NCBI RefSeq assembly: GCF_013694105.1
Contig: NZ_JACEFG010000003.1
Coordinates: 620,001 to 684,000, forward strand
Source: Halobacillus locisalis
Lineage (GTDB): Bacteria > Bacillota > Bacilli > Bacillales > Halobacillaceae
DNA: 64,000 bases
Direction of reading: 5' to 3'
The notes under the pieces are model-generated. The model saw only the letters and a program-made list of their open reading frames with translations, searched no databases and had not been told where the DNA came from. The translations under genes were made by a program, and so were the position numbers. Positions 7,673 to 15,118 of this stretch are shown piece by piece (position 1 is the first letter of the stretch; each line of letters starts with the position of its first letter).

Positions 7673-8248
7673 CTATACTTGAATTCCTTGCCAGAATATT
7701 TGCCAACTCGCACGTTTTCGTTTTTCAAACACTTCTTTATCGTAAAAGTTCTCCTCTAAGAATAGGCCATCGATCAGTGTATAGAATGCACTAGTCATAG
7801 TTTCAGAAGAGACATCGCGTAGTACGCGCTCTTGTTTTCCTTTTTCAAAAATCTGCTCAACGATTGAAGTGAGGTGCTTCTCTACTCTTAGGAACACTTG
7901 CTTGATTTCATGCGCAAACAGCTCTTGAGGAAACAGGGTCACGCGTTTGAAAAACAACCCTTCTGTTGACGTCGCCATGTGATCTAAATACTTCCTGTAA
8001 ATTGTGTGAAGCTGGTCTTCAATCGTAAGACCCTTGATGGAATTCGTAATATTATCTAGAACTTCCACTTCTCGTTTTTCTACATCTTGCAGCACAGCAG
8101 AAAAGATGGCTTCTTTGTTTTTAAAGTGATTATATAAGGAAGGTTTTTTTATACCGACTCGCTCAGCTATATTCGATAAGCTCGTGTTCTCATATCCATG
8201 GTGGGCAAACAATAGTAGGCTTTCTTCGATAATTTGTTGTTGGGTCAT
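7673..8248 (-). CDS. yvdT: TetR/AcrR-family repressor of the SMR operon (YvdT-like)
   Basis: A 191-residue TetR regulator. The N-terminal helix-turn-helix spans residues 1-50, with the recognition region VGIKKPSLYNHFKNKEAIF. The remainder is an all-helical ligand/dimer domain. It is the first gene of the efflux operon, and a perfect inverted repeat lies between its promoter and start codon, so it most likely represses itself and the two SMR genes until a ligand binds. The ligand is unknown. Confidence 0.9.
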   Translation of the reverse strand: MTQQQIIEESLLLFAHHGYENTSLSNIAERVGIKKPSLYNHFKNKEAIFSAVLQDVEKREVEVLDNITNSIKGLTIEDQLHTIYRKYLDHMATSTEGLFFKRVTLFPQELFAHEIKQVFLRVEKHLTSIVEQIFEKGKQERVLRDVSSETMTSAFYTLIDGLFLEENFYDKEVFEKRKRASWQIFWQGIQV

Positions 8249-8267
8249 ACTATCACCTCTTTTAATT

Positions 8268-8298
8268 AAACTAACTAACGGTTGTTAGTTTGATTGTA
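8268..8298 (-). promoter_or_regulatory. Promoter -10 and TetR-type operator of the SMR operon
   Basis: AAACTAAC (8268-8275) and GTTAGTTT (8284-8291) form a perfect 8-bp inverted repeat with an 8-bp spacer. It abuts a minus-strand -10 TACAAT (8293-8298), which is 17 bp from a TGGACA -35 at about 8316-8321. A repressor bound here would cover the transcription start. Confidence 0.7.
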
Positions 8299-8423
8299 GC
8301 ATGGGCTTTTCATGTTGTCCATACTTCATAAATCGACACGTTTAGTCATCTCTTATGTAGGGAAAGGTATAGTAATGAACTCATTTATCGATTTGGATAT
8401 TCTGCTTTAAAGGAGCTGGCTGC

Positions 8424-8633
8424 GTGAACACATACCGTTTAGACCGATTTGAAGGAACATATGCCATTTTGATCCAAGAAGACGCACATCATAATGAGTT
8501 ATCTGTACTGAAAGAACGGCTTGTAGCTGTTGCAAAGCCGGGCGATTTATTATGTATCGATTTCGATGCAATCGGAAATTTGAGAAACGTGAAAATTATT
8601 ACGCCGGTTGATCATAAAATGGAACAAGCGTAA
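8424..8633 (+). CDS. DUF3006 family small protein
   Basis: A 69-residue protein beginning at a GTG with AAAGGAG nine bases upstream. The N-terminal pattern YRLDRFEGTYAILIQED and the later AVAKPGDLLCIDFD match DUF3006 proteins, small beta-barrel-like proteins found in Firmicutes, sometimes beside metallo-beta-lactamase or competence-type genes. No catalytic residues are evident. It is monocistronic and ends at a strong terminator. Confidence 0.75.
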   Translation: MNTYRLDRFEGTYAILIQEDAHHNELSVLKERLVAVAKPGDLLCIDFDAIGNLRNVKIITPVDHKMEQA

Positions 8634-8634
8634 C

Positions 8635-8675
8635 AAAAATGCCTGCGGACGGTATCAGCGTCCGCAGGCATTTTT
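8635..8675 (+). terminator. Terminator of the DUF3006 gene
   Basis: A 17-bp stem whose core is GCCTGCGGACG/CGTCCGCAGGC has A-rich and T-rich flanks and could act on both strands. Confidence 0.9.
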
Positions 8676-8690
8676 GTGTTTAGCAGGCGG

Positions 8691-8973
8691 CTTCCGCTTT
8701 TGATCGTCTAGTTCCAGTCCCCAGACTCTCGCGACATAAGTCATCCAACTTCGTGAAGAAAAATCGCTTCACTGCGTTGGCTGTCTTATGCGTGTCGAGC
8801 CTACCAGGGGACTTCCACTTTTGATCGTCCAGTTCCGGCTCCTAGCGATTAGTGGACTTCCCTCGCTTCTGTACGATAAGTCAACATCGAATCACTTCGT
8901 TCTTCGTGTTTCCTTTATCTCCTCCAGCTCAGTCCAGCCCATACATCGCTAAACAGTCGCCTCCACTTTTGAT
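8691..8973. repeat. Tandem copies of a Bacillaceae-type intergenic repeat
   Basis: CTTCCGCTTTTGATCGTCTA at 8691-8710 recurs at 8812 as CTTCCACTTTTGATCGTCCA, each followed by a GTTCC-G-CTCCTAG-like tail. Both copies continue into a degenerate ATAAGTCA...CACTTCGT segment, giving units of about 120 bp. A third truncated start (CTCCACTTTTGATATA) at 8961 merges with the sequence just upstream of the helicase gene. No gene is visible in this stretch. Confidence 0.65.
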
Positions 8974-9010
8974 ATACTATATACAAACAGGTGTTCTTGG
9001 AGGGTTTGTG

Positions 9011-11170
9011 ATGGAGGAGTTGTTGAATGGATTGAATGAGGCTCAGCAGGAAGCGGTCGTATCGACGGAGGGGTTTATACGCGTCATTGCTGGGGCTGGT
9101 TCTGGGAAAACGCGTGCGTTGACGCACCGCTACGCGTTTATCGTCAATGAGTTGGGCATCGATCCTGGGAATATTCTTTCGGTTACGTTTACTAATAAGG
9201 CTTCTCATGAAATGCGAAGACGTGTGAAGAAAATGGTGGGTGGAGAACAGGATACAGGATTTATTACAACGTATCATGGTTTTTGTGTTCGTGTTTTAAG
9301 AGAAGATATCCACCGATTATTCTACCCGAAGAATTTCATCATTCTAGATGTTGAGGATCAGAAGATTTTATTAAGGGAAATCTTTGAAGAGATGGAATTG
9401 AAGATGAATGACAAGACCTTTAAACGGATATTGGATAAGATCGGGATCCTGAAGGGGAATACACATTATGTACAACAGATGATTTTACGTGGAGAAATGC
9501 CTAGCGCAGATGATGCCGGAGATATGGACGGTCAAATCATCCAGCGTTATTTGAAAAAGCAGAAACGTGTGTATGGTCTTGATTTTGATGATCTATTAAA
9601 TTTTGTATTTGTCTTGTTCGATCAATATAAAGAAGTGTTAGAGAAGTGGCAGGACCGCCTTTATTATATTCAGGTGGACGAGTTTCAAGATAGCAGCTTG
9701 AAGCAGTTTGAACTTGTGAAAAAGCTTTCTGAAAAGCATGGAAACCTTTTTGTTGTCGGGGATCCTGACCAGACCATTTACGAATGGCGTGGAGCGGATC
9801 CGAAATATATGGTTGATTTTGACCAGTTCTTCCAGGACACGCAAACCATTTTTCTCAATCAAAACTATCGTTCAACACCACAAATCTTATCGTTAGGCAA
9901 TGCGTTGATTCAGAACAATTATTTTCGTGTCGATAAAGACATGGTAACAGCGAACCCGGAAGGCTTGAAGGTCGTTCATTATCACGGGAAGAGTGAAATC
10001 GAAGAAGCGAAGTGGATTGTTCAACGCATGCAGAAGTTGGTGGAGGAAGGAGCGGAATATAGACAGATGGCGGTCTTGTACCGGGCCAACTACTTATCCC
10101 GTTTCATAGAACAGGAATTGATCAGTGCCAACATAGAATATACAATATTTGGTGGGTTCAAGTTTTTTGACCGGTTAGAAATCAAGGATGCCTTAGCTCA
10201 TTTACGGATGATTGCCATGGAAGATGACTTGTCTTTTTCTCGCATCATTAATGTACCGAAGAGACAGATAGGTAAGAAACGTATGCAATTCATTCGGGCA
10301 AAAGCAGAGGAAGAAGGGCGATCTTTGTATGATACGTTGAAAAAATACGCCGATCATGACCGGCTCAGGAGTACGGGAGCCAAGTCTTTTATTGAGGCTA
10401 TCGAATCCTTAAAAGACAAGAAAGAGGAATGGACGGTTTCAGAGCTTCTGCAAGAAGCGATGCAGCGAACAGGGTATGAAGCCTATCGCAGAGAAGATGG
10501 AGACCAAGAGAGATTAGACAATTTAACAGAACTGCTACATTCTATCGTGCAATACGAGCAGACGCTTGGTGAAGATATTGACCTTGATGAGTACTTACAA
10601 ATGATCAGTTTGTACACAGACGATGATCGAGATGATCAGGTCAACTCTGTCAAAATGATGACCATCCATACAGCGAAAGGACTGGAGTACCCGTATGTGT
10701 TTGTCGTCGGTATGACAGAAAGTGTGCTGCCTAACGTACGTGCCTTGAGAGAACGGAAGGAGCGTGCCTTAGAAGAAGAACGTCGTCTTGCCTACGTTGC
10801 TGTCACCCGTGCTGAGAAAGAATTATATTTAACAGAATCAGAAGGTTTTCAAAACGGAGGTCAGCGAAAGTATCCCTCACGGTTCATTTTTGAAGTGGAA
10901 GAGGATTTATACGAACGGGTGGGAGAACTTGATGAAGCCCTAATCGAGGAAGCGAAAGAGTACATTCAGGCGACACATCATCAGAGTAAGCAACAACAAG
11001 CAACGGGCTTTTCAAAAGGTGAGCGTGTGAGTCATCCAGTATTCGGACATGGGACCATCGAAGGAATTGATGAAAAGAAAAATACGTACCATGTATTTTT
11101 TGATAAAATGAAGGCTCCACGTCCCATCAGCCGTAATTTCAAGAAGTTAGAGAAACTGAAAGAGTCTTAG
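9011..11170 (+). CDS. yjcD: UvrD/Rep-family DNA helicase (YjcD-like)
   Basis: A 719-residue superfamily 1A helicase. Visible motifs are Walker A IAGAGSGKT (residues 26-34), Ia VTFTNKAS, II VDEFQDSS, III GDPDQTIYEWRGAD, IV QNYRST, V IHTAKGLEYPYVF and VI VAVTRAEKELY. The C-terminus has the Tudor-like segment FSKGERVSHPVFGHGTIEGID also found in PcrA. Overall composition and length fit the YjcD branch rather than PcrA itself. ATG 9011 (or GTG 9008) follows GGAGG; the longer frame upstream runs through the repeat region and is not credible. The MscS gene follows after 15 bp. Confidence 0.88.
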   Translation: MEELLNGLNEAQQEAVVSTEGFIRVIAGAGSGKTRALTHRYAFIVNELGIDPGNILSVTFTNKASHEMRRRVKKMVGGEQDTGFITTYHGFCVRVLREDIHRLFYPKNFIILDVEDQKILLREIFEEMELKMNDKTFKRILDKIGILKGNTHYVQQMILRGEMPSADDAGDMDGQIIQRYLKKQKRVYGLDFDDLLNFVFVLFDQYKEVLEKWQDRLYYIQVDEFQDSSLKQFELVKKLSEKHGNLFVVGDPDQTIYEWRGADPKYMVDFDQFFQDTQTIFLNQNYRSTPQILSLGNALIQNNYFRVDKDMVTANPEGLKVVHYHGKSEIEEAKWIVQRMQKLVEEGAEYRQMAVLYRANYLSRFIEQELISANIEYTIFGGFKFFDRLEIKDALAHLRMIAMEDDLSFSRIINVPKRQIGKKRMQFIRAKAEEEGRSLYDTLKKYADHDRLRSTGAKSFIEAIESLKDKKEEWTVSELLQEAMQRTGYEAYRREDGDQERLDNLTELLHSIVQYEQTLGEDIDLDEYLQMISLYTDDDRDDQVNSVKMMTIHTAKGLEYPYVFVVGMTESVLPNVRALRERKERALEEERRLAYVAVTRAEKELYLTESEGFQNGGQRKYPSRFIFEVEEDLYERVGELDEALIEEAKEYIQATHHQSKQQQATGFSKGERVSHPVFGHGTIEGIDEKKNTYHVFFDKMKAPRPISRNFKKLEKLKES

Positions 11171-11185
11171 TGGAAGGGGAACGCT

Positions 11186-12262
11186 ATGTTTGATTATGGA
11201 ATCTTGGGAAACTCTTTGATTACCTTTGCCATCGTTTTTGTCACCATATTGGTGGTGAGATGGTTGGTGATGGCGGTGTTCAAGCGGTGGTCCAGGAAAG
11301 AGGGGAAAAGAGCAAAAGTAGTTCCAATTGCGAAGAGTATTGTCAACTGGTTGACCCTGTATGGTCTGCTTGTGTACACACTGTTTCATTTCAGGAGTTC
11401 AGAATGGATGTTTCAACCACTTTTCTCAATAGGATCAGAGCCCGTGTCAGTGTTTCTTATTCTCATCGCTGTGCTCATCATTTTGTTGACCAGCAGAATT
11501 TCTAGTCTTGTAAGAGGATATATTTTTCCTGGTGTCTACAAGCGCTACGAATTAGATCAAGGAGTTCAATTCACTTTCGACAAAGCCTTCCATTATATCA
11601 TTATGGTACTCGCGGTGATCATCAGTTTATCGACGGTTGGATTTGAATTAAGCGCTCTGACAGTCTTTGCCGGGATTGTCGGTGTAGGAATCGGTTTTGG
11701 AATGCAGAACATTGCATCAAACTTCATTTCGGGAATCATCCTTCTTTTCGAACGACCTATCAAAGTCGGCGATCGGGTAATCGTCAACGACATTATCGGG
11801 GACGTACAACGGATCAACATGCGGGCAACGGTAATCAAAACGTTGGATAATGAACATATTATCGTGCCGAACTCATATTTCCTTGAAGAGCATGTCATCA
11901 ACCGATCATATAGCGATAAAGTTATGAGGCTAGTCATACCAGTGGGGGTCGCTTATGGAAGTGACGTCCAATTAGTGAAAAGGCTATTGCTTCAAGTGGC
12001 GGAGGATGAGGCTGGTGTTTCGCCGACGGTTCGCTCGGTACCAGAACCCTTTGTTTACTTTAAAGAGTTTGGCGATTCATCGTTGAACTTTGAATTGTTT
12101 GTTTGGATTTCCGATCCGACACATGTCATTCGGATTAAGAGTGAATTGAATTTCAGGATTGATGCGAGTTTCCGAAAACATCAAGTCGAGATTCCATTCC
12201 CACAACGAGATTTACATGTTCGTAGTATTGATTCATCACTTACCGATCAATGGAAGAGATAG
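11186..12262 (+). CDS. MscS-family mechanosensitive ion channel
   Basis: A 358-residue channel. Four to five N-terminal TM helices lead to the pore-lining TM3, rich in Gly/Ala: LTVFAGIVGVGIGFGMQNIASNFISG. The MscS beta domain follows (ERPIKVGDRVIVNDIIGDVQRINMRAT), then a C-terminal alpha/beta domain. It should open under membrane tension to release solutes during hypo-osmotic shock, a likely need in a salt-adapted organism. It starts 15 bp after the helicase gene and may be co-transcribed with it. Confidence 0.9.
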   Translation: MFDYGILGNSLITFAIVFVTILVVRWLVMAVFKRWSRKEGKRAKVVPIAKSIVNWLTLYGLLVYTLFHFRSSEWMFQPLFSIGSEPVSVFLILIAVLIILLTSRISSLVRGYIFPGVYKRYELDQGVQFTFDKAFHYIIMVLAVIISLSTVGFELSALTVFAGIVGVGIGFGMQNIASNFISGIILLFERPIKVGDRVIVNDIIGDVQRINMRATVIKTLDNEHIIVPNSYFLEEHVINRSYSDKVMRLVIPVGVAYGSDVQLVKRLLLQVAEDEAGVSPTVRSVPEPFVYFKEFGDSSLNFELFVWISDPTHVIRIKSELNFRIDASFRKHQVEIPFPQRDLHVRSIDSSLTDQWKR

Positions 12263-12264
12263 AA

Positions 12265-12293
12265 AAGAGGCCGTCAATAGATGACGGCCTCTT
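12265..12293. terminator. Shared terminator for convergent mscS-like and lipoprotein genes
   Basis: The 11-bp stem AAGAGGCCGTC/GACGGCCTCTT has its T-rich tail on the minus strand, so it best serves the lipoprotein gene. Confidence 0.75.
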
Positions 12294-12296
12294 CGC

Positions 12297-12761
12297 TTAG
12301 ATTGAATTCGCGATGTTCAGGGTTTGCTCTGCTCGATCTTCTTCTGAACTGAAGTATTCAACTTGATAGATGACATCTTGATCGCCATTGTACCACTCCA
12401 TATAAAAGGAGTCGTTTCGCTCCTCAGCCCCGGCTACAGCCCCTGAATTCAAATTCAGTTGCTGTTCTAAATCCTGCAGTATATTACCGGGTTGAAAGAT
12501 CGTTGTGACGAGCAACCGTTCGGATGAATCGGACTGATATTCGATTTGCACTTGGTTATCTTCGGTTGTGGCACCGACAGATGATAAACTGAACGGAATA
12601 TCTTTAGGAAGTCCAATCGTTGATTGTTGCTCCTCAGAAAGCGATTCAATCGGATTGGCAAACGATTCTTGATAGGTCTCTTTCAAGTCGGTCATGCCGA
12701 GGTCTTGAGAAGAACAACCGACTAATAACAAAAAGCCTATTAATGCGAAGATCTTTTTCAT
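12297..12761 (-). CDS. Putative lipoprotein of unknown function
   Basis: A 154-residue protein with an N-terminal lipoprotein signal: MKKIFALIGFLLLVGC, lipobox LLVGC at Cys16. The mature part is acidic and Ser/Gln-rich with beta-strand patterns (QVQIEYQSDSSERLLVTTIF) and no cysteine or catalytic motif. It is likely anchored outside the membrane. I do not recognise the family. It is monocistronic and convergent with the mscS-like gene. Confidence 0.75.
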   Translation of the reverse strand: MKKIFALIGFLLLVGCSSQDLGMTDLKETYQESFANPIESLSEEQQSTIGLPKDIPFSLSSVGATTEDNQVQIEYQSDSSERLLVTTIFQPGNILQDLEQQLNLNSGAVAGAEERNDSFYMEWYNGDQDVIYQVEYFSSEEDRAEQTLNIANSI

Positions 12762-12960
12762 ATTTTTCTTTCACTCCTTGCGGATGATCCTCATCATAGT
12801 TTAGCAGATTATGCTTCACGAGAAAAATTTATTGAATTTTATAAAAAAAGTGAAACGATTTTCAATCTTATTCGTATTATTCTGTAGAGACGATAAATTA
12901 TAGATAAAAATTGACCGGTGAAATGATTGAGGGAAAATCAACGAGAAGGAAGGTACAAGC

Positions 12961-13359
12961 ATGGAAGCCATTCAAGTACGTTCATTTCAGGAAAATGATT
13001 TTCAAACGGTTCAAGAGTTGAACAAACAGGAAGGATGGAATAATCTCGTAGAAAAAAATGAAGAAACACTATGCTCTTGGTTGAATTCAGAGCCTGCTCT
13101 TATTGCGGTTGATGGAGATGAGATCATAGGTTTTCTACGAGGATTGACGGATGGAACCGTAACGCTGTATGTATGTGAACTGTTGGTCAAAGAGGAGTAC
13201 CGTAATAAAGGTGTCGCGGAACACTTGGTCCGTACAGCACATGAGTGTTACCCGAGTACGAGGGTCGAAATGATTGCGAATCAAGAATCTCAAGGCTACT
13301 ATGAGAGTCGCGGGTACCGGGCTTTTTACGGTTTCCGAAAAGCAGCAGAAGAAATGTAA
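12961..13359 (+). CDS. GNAT-family N-acetyltransferase
   Basis: A 132-residue GNAT fold enzyme. The acetyl-CoA binding motif A is LLVKEEYRNKGVAEHLVRTA, with the R/Q-x-x-G-x-G/A signature as RNKGVA. The C-terminal SQGYYESRGYRAFYGFRK is the usual GNAT YxxxGF-like end. The substrate is unknown. An AGAAGGAAGG site precedes the ATG. It stands alone and ends at a hairpin terminator. Confidence 0.88.
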   Translation: MEAIQVRSFQENDFQTVQELNKQEGWNNLVEKNEETLCSWLNSEPALIAVDGDEIIGFLRGLTDGTVTLYVCELLVKEEYRNKGVAEHLVRTAHECYPSTRVEMIANQESQGYYESRGYRAFYGFRKAAEEM

Positions 13360-13365
13360 GGAACG

Positions 13366-13394
13366 ACCCGGAGCGGCTCTCGCTTCGGGTTTTC
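13366..13394 (+). terminator. Terminator of the GNAT gene
   Basis: The stem ACCCGGAGCG/CGCTTCGGGT is followed by TTTCT. Confidence 0.7.
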
Positions 13395-13413
13395 TGTTGC
13401 CTATGGAGTTTAT

Positions 13414-13548
13414 CTAATGATTGTTCTCTTTGACATGCTTCTCGCTTATGAAAGCAATCAATTCCTTCTCTTTCTTATGAAGTGGACGCCTTAAACCGTC
13501 TTCGAATTCTTTAATCAAGAGTTGATAGACTTGTTGATATGTTTTCAA
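13414..13548 (-). CDS. Small charged protein, 44 aa, TTG start
   Basis: The frame opens with TTG at 13548, preceded by AGGTGGGG, and closes with TAG. The product begins (M)KTYQQVYQLLIKEFEDGLRR and ends KEKELIAFISEKHVKENNH. It is highly charged and predicted to be helical. Its codon pattern and ribosome site suggest a real gene. No family is recognised. Confidence 0.5.
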   Translation of the reverse strand: MKTYQQVYQLLIKEFEDGLRRPLHKKEKELIAFISEKHVKENNH

Positions 13549-13722
13549 AAGGTTCCCCACCTATGACTTGTGACCTGTATTTCCATTATAATACATCAAC
13601 CGTGTGGAAATCGAGAGGTTGAAGCGAATTGCCTGCTTGGGAAATCTATACCTCATATGAGCACTTAAAAGGTGTTTTTTATGCTTGTATTCCCAAGTAA
13701 TTACATAAAAGGATTAATACAT

Positions 13723-13756
13723 AAAAAAGAACCCCCTCTTAAGGTTCAAGAGGGGG
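13723..13756 (-). terminator. Terminator of the SDR gene
   Basis: The nine-base stem CCCCCTCTT/AAGAGGGGG is followed on the minus strand by TTCTTTTTT. Confidence 0.85.
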
Positions 13757-13765
13757 CAGTGAAGA

Positions 13766-14536
13766 TTATTGGTCAACATAGTGTGCTAATTTAGCTGAAA
13801 CCGATCTAGGCATGAGCTTTGATGCATAGGCTAGGGACTGGTTAGCTCCACCAGGGACGATGACACGCTTTCCTTTGACGAAACCGACGAATCCGGCCTT
13901 GGCAACGGCTTCCGGAGACATGGTTGTCTTGACAAGTTTCGTGTGCTCAGCATTTGCCGTTTTAAAGAAATTTGTATCTGTAGCACCAGGGCATAGCGTG
14001 CTGAAGGTAATCCCCGTACCTTTGTATTCTTCCACAAGAGCTTCGGTGAAGGAGAGGACATACGCTTTGGATGCATAGTAGACAGCCATTTTCGGTCCTG
14101 GTTGGAAGGCAGCCGTGCTGGCAATATTTAAAACACCTTTCGGAATGTCATATAGCGGAGCAGCTTGAATATCTTCTAAGAATAAATGGGTCAATTCTGT
14201 GAGGGCGTTGATGTTGACTTGGAGCATTTTTTGTTGGTCAAGAAGTGGAAGTTCACCGAACGTTCCATTCAAACCGAACCCGGCGTTATTGACGAGCACC
14301 TCAACGGTAAGTTCTAAGTCTTTCACTTTCTGGTACAAGACTTCAGCAGCACCAGGCTCGGATAAATCCTGAGGAATGACAGTAACCGTGTGATCTTTCA
14401 ACTCTTCTTGTAGTTGAATAAGTTTATCTTCTGATCTTGCGACGATGATTAATTTGTACCCAGCTTTCGCGAACAGATGGGCGAATTCATATCCGATGCC
14501 ACCTGATGCTCCTGTGATGAGTGCAGTTGGTTTCAT
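13766..14536 (-). CDS. Short-chain dehydrogenase/reductase
   Basis: A 256-residue classical SDR. The cofactor loop is TGASGGIG at residues 8-15, the NNAG motif is VNNAGFG, the catalytic Ser lies in NIASTAA and the YxxxK pair in YYASKAYV. The substrate cannot be read from the sequence; family members often reduce ketones or aldehydes with NADPH. I chose the ATG at 14536 with GAAGGAG upstream. The open frame extends about 56 codons further, but only into the 21-bp repeat block and without a ribosome site. Confidence 0.9.
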   Translation of the reverse strand: MKPTALITGASGGIGYEFAHLFAKAGYKLIIVARSEDKLIQLQEELKDHTVTVIPQDLSEPGAAEVLYQKVKDLELTVEVLVNNAGFGLNGTFGELPLLDQQKMLQVNINALTELTHLFLEDIQAAPLYDIPKGVLNIASTAAFQPGPKMAVYYASKAYVLSFTEALVEEYKGTGITFSTLCPGATDTNFFKTANAEHTKLVKTTMSPEAVAKAGFVGFVKGKRVIVPGGANQSLAYASKLMPRSVSAKLAHYVDQ

Positions 14537-14645
14537 TAGTAGATCGTCTCCTTCGTTAATGTTTTTACATACTATCAGCATATATCCAAACGAGGAAGGT
14601 GACAAATATTTGCTCCTATGGAAGGAAGGAGAGGGGAAGTCTGCT

Positions 14646-14771
14646 TTGTCCGAATAGGCTGAGCAAATGTCCGATATAGAAGATTGCTTGTCCGGATTAA
14701 GCATGAGGATGTCTGAAATCGTGTATCTCTTGTCCTGAACGTTTGGATAAATGTCCGAATTTAGATCCTTC
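14646..14771. repeat. Six direct repeats with exact 21-bp period
   Basis: Units begin at 14646, 14667, 14688, 14709, 14730 and 14751, each opening with WTGTCCGAA or a one-base variant, while the other 12 bases vary. Two weaker copies 21 bp apart follow at 14811 and 14832. The block lies between the SDR start and the trp promoter. Confidence 0.7.
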
Positions 14772-14881
14772 TCTTCAGACTCTTTTGTGAGAGAATGAGC
14801 AAAATATCTCTAGTCCAAGTGTTTCAGATAACTGCCCAATACTTAAGTTTTCCTAAGATCATCATGCGGAAAACAGAGCTG

Positions 14882-14910
14882 TTGACATTATTGTCTGAAT
14901 TTTATAGACT
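14882..14910 (+). promoter_or_regulatory. trp operon promoter
   Basis: A perfect TTGACA at 14882-14887 lies 17 bp from a weak TAGACT -10 at 14905-14910. The TRAP target begins about 35 bp downstream. Confidence 0.6.
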
Positions 14911-14943
14911 GTTAGAAAGTATTTAGATTAGATTGCATTAGAC

Positions 14944-15118
14944 GAGATGAGAATGAGAAGAGTAGAGTTGAGGTTTTAACAAGGATGAGTAGAGTTGAGA
15001 GAGCTTAGGGTAGGGATAAATGTATCCTCATCGCCTGGCCAAACCATTTAATTGATCATCCCCATTTCTTCTCCTCAACGTCTCATTCTCCATACACTTA
15101 TGGAGAGGTGAGCCAATG
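14944..15118 (+). promoter_or_regulatory. TRAP-responsive trp leader with SD-sequestering hairpin
   Basis: About 12 NAG triplets, mostly GAG with 2-3 nt spacers, run from 14944 to 15013, the target type of the 11-subunit TRAP protein. Two parts of this tract, 14949-14957 and 14967-14973, are perfectly complementary to 15082-15090 and 15073-15079. The latter segment overlaps the 5' arm of a hairpin (15086-15107) that buries the trpE ribosome site GGAG at 15102-15105. Without TRAP, the long pairing should free the site; with tryptophan-loaded TRAP, the hairpin should form and block trpE translation. I see no U-tract terminator here. Confidence 0.8.

Noticed and set aside
8852-9010. A 53-codon N-terminal extension of the helicase
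   Set aside because: It lies in the intergenic repeat and the ATG at 9011 has GGAGG before it; Walker A then sits at the usual distance.
14537-14704. A 56-codon N-terminal extension of the SDR
   Set aside because: It reads into the 21-bp repeats, lacks a ribosome site, and would put the Rossmann motif abnormally far from the start.
14646-14771. CRISPR array
   Set aside because: The conserved part is only 9 bp with 12-bp spacers, and no cas genes or long repeats exist in the window.
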